Origin: Chitinophaga pinensis | GTDB lineage: Bacteria > Bacteroidota > Bacteroidia > UBA7662 | Assembly: GCA_945874665.1 (NCBI GenBank) | Contig: CAMCHJ010000020.1 | Span: forward strand, 1-35,618 | Direction of reading: 5' to 3' | DNA length: 35,618 bases | Part shown: positions 26,731 through 34,179 of the stretch, piece by piece | How the letters are laid out: each line of letters opens with the position of its first letter | Numbering within the stretch: the first letter of the stretch is position 1 | The notes under the pieces: model-generated | What the model saw: the letters and a program-made list of their open reading frames with translations, nothing else | The model's database searches: none | Told to the model about the DNA's origin: nothing | Program-made: the position numbers and the translations under genes

Positions 26731-28143
26731 ATGAAAAAAACAGCTTTTTTAGGTGCTTTGGTGCTGGTTTTAGCGGTAATGGCGCCTCTGGCATTGTGGG
26801 CGCAAGTTACTTTTATCATCAACCAAGTGCCTGCTTATACACCTGCCAACGCTAATATTTACATGGCGGGTACCATGAATGGCTGGAATCCTGCCTCGGC
26901 AGCGCATCAGTTAACCCGTTTGCCCGATAGCAGTTGGGCCATTACTTTGCCAACGCCGAGCAGCACCCTGCAGTTTAAGTTTACCCGCGGCAGTTGGGCA
27001 ACGGTGGAGGGCACGGCAACGGGCGGACCGCGGGCCAATCGGAGCTATGCGGTGGGCGGCGCCGATACTGTGCGCATCAGTATTTTAAGTTGGGAAGATT
27101 TGCATGGTGGCGGTGGCGGTGGTGGTCAAAGCACTGCCAATGCACAGGTACAAGTGCTTACCGACAGTTTTTACATGCCTCAGCTCAACCGTTATCGCCG
27201 CATTTGGGCGTATTTGCCGCCCGATTACGACAGTCTCACCAACAAACGCTACCCCGTTATCTACATGCACGACGCCCAAAACCTCTTCGACAACCTGACC
27301 GCTTTTGCAGGCGAATGGGAAATCGATGAAAGCATGAACAGTTTGTTTCAGCAAGGCGATCGTGGAGCCATCGTCATTGGCATCAACAACGGTGGGAGTC
27401 AGCGCATCAATGAGTACAGTCCGTGGGTTAATCCGCAATACGGCGGGGGACAAGGCGCAGCATATGTTGATTTTATCGTGCAAACGCTGAAACCTTATGT
27501 CGATCAGCAGTTTCGCACCGACAGTACCCGCTTGGGGACTGCCATTTGGGGCAGCAGCATGGGAGGACTCATATCGCAATATGCGGCCATGCAATACCAG
27601 TCGATATTTAGCAAGGTAGGTGTTTTTTCACCTTCTCTTTGGTTCAGCAACCAAGTGTACAGTCAGGTGAGCAGCATCGGCAAGCAGTTCCCCATGAAGT
27701 TTTTTATTTTAGCAGGTGCCCAAGAAAGCGCTTCCTTAGTGGCTCAAGTAACGCAGCTCAAAAACGACCTGCTAGCGAACGGCTTTACAGCTAGTGAAGT
27801 AGAATTGGTAGTAAAAGCAGATGGCCAGCACAGCGAATGGTTTTGGCGCCGGGAGTTTAAACCGGCTTATCAGTGGTTATTTAGCAGCGCGAGTGCACAG
27901 TTGGAGCAGGCCTTGCCTAGCATCCAAGTTTATCCCAATCCCGCTACCGATCGGGTATATGTGGCTTGGGGAGATGAAAAAATAGCATTTTATCAGCTTT
28001 TAGATGTGCAAGGGAGGGTGGTGTTGAATGGAGAAGTTCAGGCAGGCGACAGCATCTCTATTGCAACTGTTAGCCCTGGCATGTATCAACTGCGTTTAAG
28101 CAGCGGCAGTAGGCTTTATTACAGTAAGCTGGTGGTGCGTTAA
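26731..28143 (+). CDS. Secreted esterase with CBM-like N-domain and T9SS sorting domain
   Basis: 470 residues from the ATG at 26731, which opens signal MKKTAFLGALVLVLAVMAPLALWAQ; an upstream start at 26710 is less likely. The N-terminal domain (about 26-125; ANIYMAGTMNGWNP, LQFKFTRGSW) resembles starch-binding/E-set (CBM20/48-like) folds. A Gly-rich hinge follows. The esterase-D-type alpha/beta hydrolase (about 135-395) has RYPVIYMHDAQNLF and nucleophile elbow GSSMG (Ser276), with His367 in GQHSEW. Ser and His are clear; the acid is less certain because LAGAQES replaces the usual Asp-containing loop. The end is a T9SS type A domain (IQVYPNPATDRVYV, LLDVQGRVV, PGMYQLRLSSGSR). Such enzymes may remove acyl groups from polysaccharides outside the cell. 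Its stop shares TTAA with mtgA. Confidence 0.92.
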   Translation: MKKTAFLGALVLVLAVMAPLALWAQVTFIINQVPAYTPANANIYMAGTMNGWNPASAAHQLTRLPDSSWAITLPTPSSTLQFKFTRGSWATVEGTATGGPRANRSYAVGGADTVRISILSWEDLHGGGGGGGQSTANAQVQVLTDSFYMPQLNRYRRIWAYLPPDYDSLTNKRYPVIYMHDAQNLFDNLTAFAGEWEIDESMNSLFQQGDRGAIVIGINNGGSQRINEYSPWVNPQYGGGQGAAYVDFIVQTLKPYVDQQFRTDSTRLGTAIWGSSMGGLISQYAAMQYQSIFSKVGVFSPSLWFSNQVYSQVSSIGKQFPMKFFILAGAQESASLVAQVTQLKNDLLANGFTASEVELVVKADGQHSEWFWRREFKPAYQWLFSSASAQLEQALPSIQVYPNPATDRVYVAWGDEKIAFYQLLDVQGRVVLNGEVQAGDSISIATVSPGMYQLRLSSGSRLYYSKLVVR

Positions 28144-28829
28144 GGCTGGGGATAAAATTCCTTGGGTAATCGGTACATGATGCCTTGTATGCGGCCAGCA
28201 CGCGCGGCTACATATCCTGAAGGGCGGGCTGGATTGCGGCGCCGCGGATCGGGCAAACAAGCCGCAATGCGGGCGGCTTCTCTCTTACTTAGTTTTGAGG
28301 CGGGTTTACCAAACCAGGCTTGGGCGGCTGCCTCAGCGCCATAGATGCCAGGCCCCATCTCAATTACATTTAAATACACTTCTAATATCCTTTTTTTGCT
28401 CCACAACGCTTCAATTAGCACAGTAAAATAGGCTTCTAGTCCTTTGCGGACCAAATTTCTACCCTGCCACAAATACACGTTTTTGGCGGTTTGCATGCTG
28501 ATGGTACTGCCGCCTAGCTTTCTTTTTTTGCCTTTTTGATTGCGTTTGTAGGCTTTTTCGAGTGCCTCGAGGTCAAAGCCCCAATGGGTCATGAATTTTT
28601 GATCTTCACTGGCAATCACTGCTTTGGCGAGGTTCGGTGAAATTTCTTCAAAAGGCACCCAGTCCTTATACAAGCGATATTGCTGGCCTGGCATTGGTTC
28701 CTCGAGCAGTCTCAGCAGCATCAAAGGCGTTCCAGGCACAGGCACAAAGCGGTACACCAACGTAATACCAATGGTGATGCCGAACCACCACAACAACACT
28801 TTGCCAAAAAAACGGAACACGGCTTTCAT
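28140..28829 (-). CDS. mtgA: Monofunctional peptidoglycan glycosyltransferase
   Basis: 229 residues from the ATG at 28829, five codons inside a longer frame. One N-terminal membrane span (about 7-30) is followed by a family GT51 domain: AVIASEDQKFMTHWGFD with the catalytic Glu-Asp, GGSTISMQTAKNVYL, and KKRILEVYLNVIEMGPGIYGAEAAAQAWFG. It polymerises lipid II into glycan strands without a transpeptidase domain, so cross-linking relies on other proteins. It diverges from the glutathione peroxidase gene and converges on the esterase, whose stop overlaps its own by 4 bp. Confidence 0.94.
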   Translation of the reverse strand: MKAVFRFFGKVLLWWFGITIGITLVYRFVPVPGTPLMLLRLLEEPMPGQQYRLYKDWVPFEEISPNLAKAVIASEDQKFMTHWGFDLEALEKAYKRNQKGKKRKLGGSTISMQTAKNVYLWQGRNLVRKGLEAYFTVLIEALWSKKRILEVYLNVIEMGPGIYGAEAAAQAWFGKPASKLSKREAARIAACLPDPRRRNPARPSGYVAARAGRIQGIMYRLPKEFYPQP

Positions 28830-28905
28830 GCAGCAAAAATGCAAATCAAACCGGTAATAAATATGCTTTGGACGAACTTTTCATGTACTTATTGGTTATT
28901 CGAAT

Positions 28906-29472
28906 ATGTATCGCGTTTTATCCTATCTTTTCTTCCTCATTACAACGGTGAGTTGCAGCGCTCAAAGCACATCTAATCAAGGAAATAATATGTCAAGTCA
29001 GCTCGATTTTTACAGTCTCAAAGCCCAAACCCTCGAAGGCAAAGAGGTGGATTTTAGTACGTTTAAGGGGAAAAAAGTGTTGGTGGTGAATACGGCTACG
29101 GAGTGTGGCTTGACACCACAACTCGAGGGACTGCAAAAACTGCACGAGCAATACAAAGACCAATTGGTGATTGTAGGTATTCCTACCAACGATTTTAAAG
29201 GGCAAGAGCCACGCAACAATTCTGAAATTGGAGCTTTCTGTGAACGCAACTATGGCGTCGAATTTATCATGCTCGAAAAAGGCACCACGAAAGGCGGCGA
29301 TAAGCACCCAGTTTTTAAGTGGCTCACCGAAAAAGCTTACAATGGCAAGAAAGACTCCCGCATTTGGTGGAACTTCCAAAAATATTTGGTAGATGAAAAA
29401 GGGGAATTTGTAGATTATTTTTTGCCCATTACCCAGCCGGATAGCAAACGCATCACTTCAAAACTAAAGTGA
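28906..29472 (+). CDS. Glutathione peroxidase-family thiol peroxidase
   Basis: 188 residues. The N-terminus (LFFLITTVSCSAQ) is a signal with a loose lipobox ending at Cys17, so it may be a lipoprotein in the periplasm or outer membrane. The catalytic core has the active-site segment NTATECGLT with Cys67 in place of selenocysteine, Gln100 in GQEPRNN, and Trp155/Asn156 in WWNFQKYL, completing the family tetrad. Bacterial Cys-type members usually reduce peroxides with thioredoxin rather than glutathione; a periplasmic enzyme would need another donor. It lies about 70 bp before crtW, which has its own promoter box, in an apparent oxidative-protection neighbourhood. Confidence 0.92.
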   Translation: MYRVLSYLFFLITTVSCSAQSTSNQGNNMSSQLDFYSLKAQTLEGKEVDFSTFKGKKVLVVNTATECGLTPQLEGLQKLHEQYKDQLVIVGIPTNDFKGQEPRNNSEIGAFCERNYGVEFIMLEKGTTKGGDKHPVFKWLTEKAYNGKKDSRIWWNFQKYLVDEKGEFVDYFLPITQPDSKRITSKLK

Positions 29473-29531
29473 TATAGAACATATTTGAAATTTTTTACTG
29501 CGTTAAGAACAATGTCATTCTGTACATGTTG

Positions 29532-29539
29532 TAGCTTTG
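29532..29539 (+). promoter_or_regulatory. -7 promoter box (TAGCTTTG) immediately before crtW
   Basis: TAGCTTTG matches TAnnTTTG exactly and ends 3 nt before the ATG at 29543. If the start lies at the usual distance, transcription would begin at or next to the A of the ATG. No good -33 TTG is visible. Confidence 0.45.
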
Positions 29540-29542
29540 AAT

Positions 29543-30256
29543 ATGCCTGCTAGCAATACCCTTTCTTATGTACAAATCCGTTCGCAGGTCGAATCGGGTA
29601 AAGGCGTATTTATTGCTGTTTTGCTGTTGGTGCTGTGGTTCGGCTTATTGGCTTTTAATTTGCAGTATGAGGTAACGGGATTAGAGCCGATGCTGATTGT
29701 GCTCATTTTGCTGCAAACCCATTTATTTACAGGCCTTTTCATAACAGCCCACGACGCCATGCATGGCACGGTTTCGGCCAATAAAAAGGTCAATAAATTC
29801 ATCGGCGCGCTTTGTTTGCTACTATTTGCGCTCAACAGCTGGAAGCGCATGCTACCCAAACACCACGAGCACCACCGCTTTGCAGGTACTGCCGAGGATC
29901 CCGATTATGGTCCACCGCCCTTTTGGCTGTGGTTTTTTAAATTCGTAAAAACCTATGTACGCTGGTATCAGATTGTAGGTATGGCCATTTTGCACAACAT
30001 TGCTAAAATTTGGATTTCAGAAGTGAATCTGGTACTTTTTTACATTGTGCCATCTATTTTAAGCATGTTGCAGCTGTTTTATTTTGGTACTTACTTGCCA
30101 CACCGTGGTGAGCATGCGGCCGAAAATAAACACCGCTCCCGTTCTCAGTCCAAAAACCACGTTTGGGCATTTCTAAGTTGTTACTTTTTCGGATATCATT
30201 ATGAACATCATGACGCGCCGAGCACCCCTTGGTGGCTCCTTTATGCAAGTAAGTAG
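29543..30256 (+). CDS. crtW: Carotenoid ketolase CrtW-like membrane di-iron oxygenase
   Basis: 237 residues from the ATG at 29543, a length typical of CrtW. It belongs to the fatty acid desaturase superfamily, with several membrane spans and three histidine boxes: HDAMH (70-74), HHEHH (107-111) and HYEHH (219-223). FGTYLPHRGEH, AGTAEDPDYGPPPFW and the terminal APSTPWWLL are patterns seen in CrtW beta-carotene ketolases, not in acyl-lipid desaturases. CrtW adds 4-keto groups to beta-ionone rings, giving canthaxanthin or astaxanthin-type pigments. No other carotenoid gene (crtB, crtI, crtY, crtZ) is in the window. Its end overlaps the start of the TonB-dependent receptor by 14 bp. Confidence 0.85.
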   Translation: MPASNTLSYVQIRSQVESGKGVFIAVLLLVLWFGLLAFNLQYEVTGLEPMLIVLILLQTHLFTGLFITAHDAMHGTVSANKKVNKFIGALCLLLFALNSWKRMLPKHHEHHRFAGTAEDPDYGPPPFWLWFFKFVKTYVRWYQIVGMAILHNIAKIWISEVNLVLFYIVPSILSMLQLFYFGTYLPHRGEHAAENKHRSRSQSKNHVWAFLSCYFFGYHYEHHDAPSTPWWLLYASK

Positions 30257-32666
30257 TCTGTTGCTACTGCTGCTTTTTCCTGTCTTTGCCATCGCCCAAA
30301 CGGGAGAGATCAAGGGCATCGTGAAAAACAAAAACTCCAATGAGCGTATTCCTTTCGCCAACGTGGTGATTCAAAATACCACCATAGGCACAACCACCGA
30401 CATCGATGGTAAATACAGCATCGGCAAGCTCAAGCCTGGCTTTTATAACATCCAGGTGAGCTACCTCGGCTTCAAAACCCAAACGGTGTTCGAAATACAG
30501 GTGGTTAATTCTCGGCCGGCCATTGTGAACATCGAAATGGAAGAAGATGCGCGCAGCTTGCAAGCCGTTGAAGTGCAGGCCTCGGCCTTTACCCGCACCG
30601 AGGAGAGTCCAGTTTCGTTGCGTACCATCGGCGCCGCTGAAATTCAGCGGAACCCTGGCGGTAACCGTGATATTTCACGGGCCATCCAGAGTTTACCGGG
30701 GGTATCGAGTGGCGCCAGTTTCCGAAACGACATCATCATTCGTGGTGGCGCACCCAACGAAAACCGCTTTTATTTAGATGGGGTGGAGGTGCCAACCATT
30801 AATCACTTTGCTACGCAGGGGAGCTCGGGTGGACCGGTAGGGATCATCAATGTGGACATGATTCGCGAAGTAGATTTTTACTCCGGTGCCTTTCCTTCAA
30901 ACAGGGGCAACACCTTAAGCTCTGTTTTTGAGTTCAAGCAAAAAGACCCGCGCACCGATAAAGCCGCTTTCAGAGGAATCATTGGCGCCAGCGACATTGG
31001 GTTGATTGCGGAAGGACCGATCAACGAAAAGATATCTTACATCGTTTCGGCCCGTCGCAGCTATTTGCAGTTTTTGTTCAACGCCATTGGCTTGCCTTTT
31101 CTACCCACCTTTAACGGCTTTCAGGGCAAGGTGAAGTATAAAATCGACAATCAAAACGAGATTTACTTCGTAGGCTTGGGTGCCATCGACCAATTTGCGT
31201 TGAATACAGGCCTTAATTTGAGTTACGATCCAGCCGTTAATCCTGGTGTCGATAGTCAGCAAGTAAAAGAGCAGCGCTACATCCTCGCCAACCTCCCCGT
31301 AAATACCCAGTGGAATTATACCAACGGTTTGGTGTACAAGCGCTACCGTAAAAACGGCTACCATACCTTTGTGTTGAGTCGCAATATGCTCAACAATGTG
31401 AGCTACAAGTACCTAGACAACGACGAAAGCCAAATCAAGCTGCAAGACTTCAAAAGCCAGGAAAGCGAAAATCGTTTCCGTTACGAAAACAACATCAGAA
31501 CCACCGACGGCTGGAAAATCAATTATGGGGTAAACATCGACCGCGCCCGTTATTTTGTAGAGAACAATACCAACGACTTGGTGGGGGATTCTATCGTAAA
31601 CCGCAATTTTAGCAATGAGATTTTTTTAACACGTTATGGCTTTTTTGGGCAAGTATCGAAGGGATTGTTTGGCGAAATACTGGTGCTCAGCGCAGGTTTG
31701 CGGGTAGATGGTAACAATTTTGCAGAGAGCATGCAAAATCCATTAGACCAGTTTTCACCGCGCTTTTCGCTGTCATACAACTTTGCCCCCAAGTTTAGCT
31801 TTAATGCCAATGTAGGACGCTACTACCAGTTGCCGGCTTATACTGTTTTGGGATTCCGCGACAATGCAGGAAGTTTGGTGAACCGCGACAATGGTGTAAA
31901 ATACATTGGTGTTGACCATTACGTGGCAGGCTTCGAGTATTTTGGGAAAAAGAACTTCCGCAGCACCTTGGAAGGCTTTTATAAGAACTACTTCCAATAT
32001 CCCTTCTTGCTCGACCAAGGCGTGAGTTTGGCCAATTTAGGAAGCGATTTTGGGGTGATAGGCAATGCGCCGGTGATGAGCATCAACAATGGCAGGTCGT
32101 ACGGACTCGAATATCTCGCTCAGCAAAAGCTCAACAAAGGCTTTTACGGTATTTTCTCCTACACATGGGTACGCTCAGAGTTCCAGAATGGTACGGGTGA
32201 GTTTATACCTTCGGCTTGGGACAACCGCAATATCTTTACCCTTACTGGCGGTAAAATCTTCAAGAAAAACTGGGAATTGGGTGTGCGCTACCGCTACGTA
32301 GGCGGTGCGCCTGTAACGCCTTTCAACGAGGCCCTTACACTCACTCGCACCGTTTGGGATGTGCAACAGCGACCTATTCTTGATTTTGGCAACCTCAACA
32401 CCTTGCGCGGCGGACCTACCCAGCAACTCGATATCCGCATCGATAAAAAATGGAATTTCGAAAAGTGGGCCTTTAATTTTTACATCGATGTACAAAACCT
32501 ACTCAACCAACAGTCAACGGCTTTAGATTTTATTGTAGCGCAAATCGACCCCGCCACTGGCCAGCCGGTTGTAGACCCGAACGACCCAACGCGTTACCTC
32601 GGCGACCGCATCCCCAACCAAGCGGGTACACGCTTACCAACGATTGGCATTATCATTGACTTTTAG
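30243..32666 (+). CDS. TonB-dependent outer-membrane receptor
   Basis: 807 residues from the ATG at 30243, which starts a signal peptide MQVSSLLLLLLFPVFAIAQ; the frame is open 14 codons further up, inside crtW. A CarboxypepD_reg-like beta-sandwich (about 20-105; GIVKNKNSNERIPFANVVI, GKYSIGKLKPGFYNIQVSYLGF) precedes the plug (about 120-225; ISRAIQSLPGVSS, IIRGGAPNENRFYLDGVEV) and a 22-strand barrel to the C-terminal Phe. It imports a ligand across the outer membrane using TonB energy. No SusD partner follows, so it is not a classic SusC. The ligand cannot be read from sequence. Its start overlaps crtW by 14 bp and a bidirectional terminator follows. Confidence 0.93.
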   Translation: MQVSSLLLLLLFPVFAIAQTGEIKGIVKNKNSNERIPFANVVIQNTTIGTTTDIDGKYSIGKLKPGFYNIQVSYLGFKTQTVFEIQVVNSRPAIVNIEMEEDARSLQAVEVQASAFTRTEESPVSLRTIGAAEIQRNPGGNRDISRAIQSLPGVSSGASFRNDIIIRGGAPNENRFYLDGVEVPTINHFATQGSSGGPVGIINVDMIREVDFYSGAFPSNRGNTLSSVFEFKQKDPRTDKAAFRGIIGASDIGLIAEGPINEKISYIVSARRSYLQFLFNAIGLPFLPTFNGFQGKVKYKIDNQNEIYFVGLGAIDQFALNTGLNLSYDPAVNPGVDSQQVKEQRYILANLPVNTQWNYTNGLVYKRYRKNGYHTFVLSRNMLNNVSYKYLDNDESQIKLQDFKSQESENRFRYENNIRTTDGWKINYGVNIDRARYFVENNTNDLVGDSIVNRNFSNEIFLTRYGFFGQVSKGLFGEILVLSAGLRVDGNNFAESMQNPLDQFSPRFSLSYNFAPKFSFNANVGRYYQLPAYTVLGFRDNAGSLVNRDNGVKYIGVDHYVAGFEYFGKKNFRSTLEGFYKNYFQYPFLLDQGVSLANLGSDFGVIGNAPVMSINNGRSYGLEYLAQQKLNKGFYGIFSYTWVRSEFQNGTGEFIPSAWDNRNIFTLTGGKIFKKNWELGVRYRYVGGAPVTPFNEALTLTRTVWDVQQRPILDFGNLNTLRGGPTQQLDIRIDKKWNFEKWAFNFYIDVQNLLNQQSTALDFIVAQIDPATGQPVVDPNDPTRYLGDRIPNQAGTRLPTIGIIIDF

Positions 32667-32684
32667 TGACAACAGCAAACAAAA

Positions 32685-32712
32685 AAGCCAGCATTTAAAA
32701 GGATGCTGGCTT
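32685..32712. terminator. Bidirectional terminator between receptor and Lacal_2735 gene
   Basis: AAGCCAGCAT (32685-32694) pairs with ATGCTGGCTT (32703-32712). T runs on the plus strand (T7) and on the minus strand (from A6) let it stop both the receptor transcript and the convergent minus-strand gene. Confidence 0.9.
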
Positions 32713-32715
32713 TTT

Positions 32716-32883
32716 TTATGCGCTTAAACTGGCGATTTGGTCGGCAATTTGCGCTGCCTCCGCCGTCTTTAAGTCTGATGCCTTGCGGTTGCTCTTGCTC
32801 AGCTCAAAGGCTTCTTTCAGCAACTTCGCATGTTGCTCTTGCAATTGCTCGAGCTTTGATTTTTTCTTGAATAGTCCAAACAT
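32716..32883 (-). CDS. Lacal_2735 family small protein
   Basis: A 55-residue protein read on the minus strand from the ATG at 32883 to TAA at 32716-32718. It begins MFGLFKKKSKLEQLQEQHAK and contains KLLKEAFELSKSNRKASDLK, the recognisable pattern of the Lacal_2735 family of short, helical, Lys/Glu-rich proteins in Bacteroidota. It looks like one or two amphipathic helices, cytoplasmic, with no cysteines or membrane span. Function is unknown. The terminator directly after its stop is shared with the receptor gene. Confidence 0.88.
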   Translation of the reverse strand: MFGLFKKKSKLEQLQEQHAKLLKEAFELSKSNRKASDLKTAEAAQIADQIASLSA

Positions 32884-33073
32884 AGCTAACTAACAGCCAT
32901 ATGTGCCTAAAAGTTTGGTACAGCATTGAGTTTGGTCAGACCTGGTGCTGGTTAATTTTTTTGATGCCAAACTGAAAAACCTTGTTTCCTTGCTTCTAGC
33001 AACGGGCTAAACAGACTCAGTTAGTGGCTTGGGTCATTTAATGGTGTAATGGAAAGAGAAGAGGAGGACATGC
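32884..33073. other. Intergenic region, no gene seen
   Basis: AT-rich sequence upstream of the Lacal_2735 gene and downstream of the DUF3052-like gene. It contains a short direct repeat AGTTTGGT (near 32909 and 32928). I see no clear promoter or terminator. Confidence 0.35.
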
Positions 33074-33532
33074 TTACCCCCGCGTCCGTTCCTTCCCCTC
33101 ACTCGTCAACGCCATCTCCTTGCTGCGCGTCAAGGTTTTGATGTGCTGCACCCGCCGAAAGCGCAGGGAGCTCCAGTCGTTATCAATAGCCACTTGGCGC
33201 ACGGGTTCGAAGCCGAGCTGGCCGAGTACTTCCCAGCCGGTATCGCGGTTGAACTCGCAGCGGTAGCGCTTGCTGCTGCCTTTGGGGTAGCAGAGCCACA
33301 AGATGCCGTCGCTGGCCAGATGATCGGCCAGTTGAGCAGCAGCGGCATCGAGGGCGGCTTTGGTCATCACGAAGGCCATGGCAAAATCGAGGGGGGCAGG
33401 GCCTTCCGGATTTGGGCGCAGTTGGCTGTTGGCAGCTAACCAAACCATTCCCTCTTCAAATTCAGCTGGGGCATGCAACACACAACTGTGCGTATGGCCT
33501 TTAAAGTTGAGTTTTTTGAAGAGCGCGTCCAT
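33074..33532 (-). CDS. DUF3052-like protein
   Basis: 152 residues, cytoplasmic, with no signal. The pattern ILWLCYPKGSSKRYRCEFNR followed by DTGWEVLGQLGFEPVRQVAIDNDWSSLRFR is typical of DUF3052-like proteins in Bacteroidota, and the C-terminus has IKTLTRSKEMALTSEGKERTRG. The first half (HSCVLHAPAEFEEG, LDFAMAFVMTKAALDAAAAQL) looks like an alpha/beta domain. The molecular role is unknown. The start codon overlaps the stop of the HAD-like gene by 1 nt (TGATG in frame offset), so the two are translated together. Confidence 0.82.
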   Translation of the reverse strand: MDALFKKLNFKGHTHSCVLHAPAEFEEGMVWLAANSQLRPNPEGPAPLDFAMAFVMTKAALDAAAAQLADHLASDGILWLCYPKGSSKRYRCEFNRDTGWEVLGQLGFEPVRQVAIDNDWSSLRFRRVQHIKTLTRSKEMALTSEGKERTRG

Positions 33533-33909
33533 CAGCCTTCATTTTCTTCCTTGGTCCAAGGCACAAAGTTGTTGATGTCGGTAAGCGCCGCATTCCAATC
33601 GCCCCGGAAGCCAATGGCGCGGTCGTCGAGGTAGATATCGGCCATGGGCTTGCCGAAGGTCCATATTTTGTCGTACGGAATTTCGTGCTCTGCCAAATAG
33701 GCTTTCATGGCCGCGTCTTGGTCGATTTCGTCCTTCTTGCGGAACATTTTATTGCTGCGGGTGCTGAAAATGTAAATTTTGTAGCCTTTGTCGCGCAAGG
33801 CCTGCATGGCTTCGCGGGTGCCAGGCACAGGCGGGTCGTATATGGCGCCGCCGTTCCAGCCTTTGCTGTAGGCGTGGATGACGCCGTCGAAATCTATTGC
33901 TATGGTCAT
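33532..33909 (-). CDS. HAD-superfamily small phosphatase-like protein
   Basis: 125 residues. The N-terminal IAIDFDGVI holds the DxD nucleophile pair (Asp6, Asp8), FSTRS (48-52) is motif II, Lys87 in FGKPMADIY is motif III, and LDDRAI (94-99) supplies the motif IV aspartates. It lacks a substantial cap domain, so it should act on an exposed or macromolecular substrate, like other minimal HAD proteins; substrate unknown. An in-frame TAA lies just upstream, which fixes the ATG at 33909. A 147-bp heptamer array begins only three bases upstream of this start codon, so the repeat occupies its leader or promoter region. Confidence 0.88.
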   Translation of the reverse strand: MTIAIDFDGVIHAYSKGWNGGAIYDPPVPGTREAMQALRDKGYKIYIFSTRSNKMFRKKDEIDQDAAMKAYLAEHEIPYDKIWTFGKPMADIYLDDRAIGFRGDWNAALTDINNFVPWTKEENEG

Positions 33910-33912
33910 GGG

Positions 33913-34059
33913 GATTTAGGATTTATGATGGGCGATTTAGGATTTATGATGGGGGATTTAGGATTTATGATTTATGATGGGGGATGTATGATTTATGATT
34001 TATGATGGGCGATTTAGGATTTATGATGGGCGATTTAGGATTTGCGATTCGCGATTTGG
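33913..34059. repeat. Tandem heptamer repeat (GATTTAN, 21 units)
   Basis: Exactly 21 consecutive 7-bp units, with types GATTTAG, GATTTAT and GATGGGC/G plus a few variants (GATGTAT, GATTTGC, GATTCGC, GATTTGG). Much of the array is a higher-order 21-bp unit GATTTAG-GATTTAT-GATGGGC. It lies three bases upstream of the HAD-like start codon. Slippage by whole heptamers would change spacing between that gene and its promoter. The repeat contains no open frame into the gene. Confidence 0.95.
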
Positions 34060-34088
34060 GTTAGCGATTCAAGGCGAAGATAGGGGGT

Positions 34089-34165
34089 AAAAAACAAAGC
34101 TTCCGGGTATTATCGAGGCATCTGATTTTGGGTAGATATGGCCATCGATAATCGCCGGAAGCTTT
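34089..34165 (-). terminator. Rho-independent terminator of LamG/T9SS gene
   Basis: AAAGCTTCCGG (34096-34106) pairs with CCGGAAGCTTT (34155-34165), and an inner ATTATCGA/TCGATAAT pair extends the stem after a small internal loop. On the minus strand it is followed by TGTTTTTTACC. It lies downstream of the stop at 34180. Confidence 0.85.
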
Positions 34166-34179
34166 TGAAATGAGATGGC

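Noticed and set aside
33913-34059. CRISPR array
   Set aside because: The units are contiguous 7-mers with no unique spacers and no cas genes nearby.
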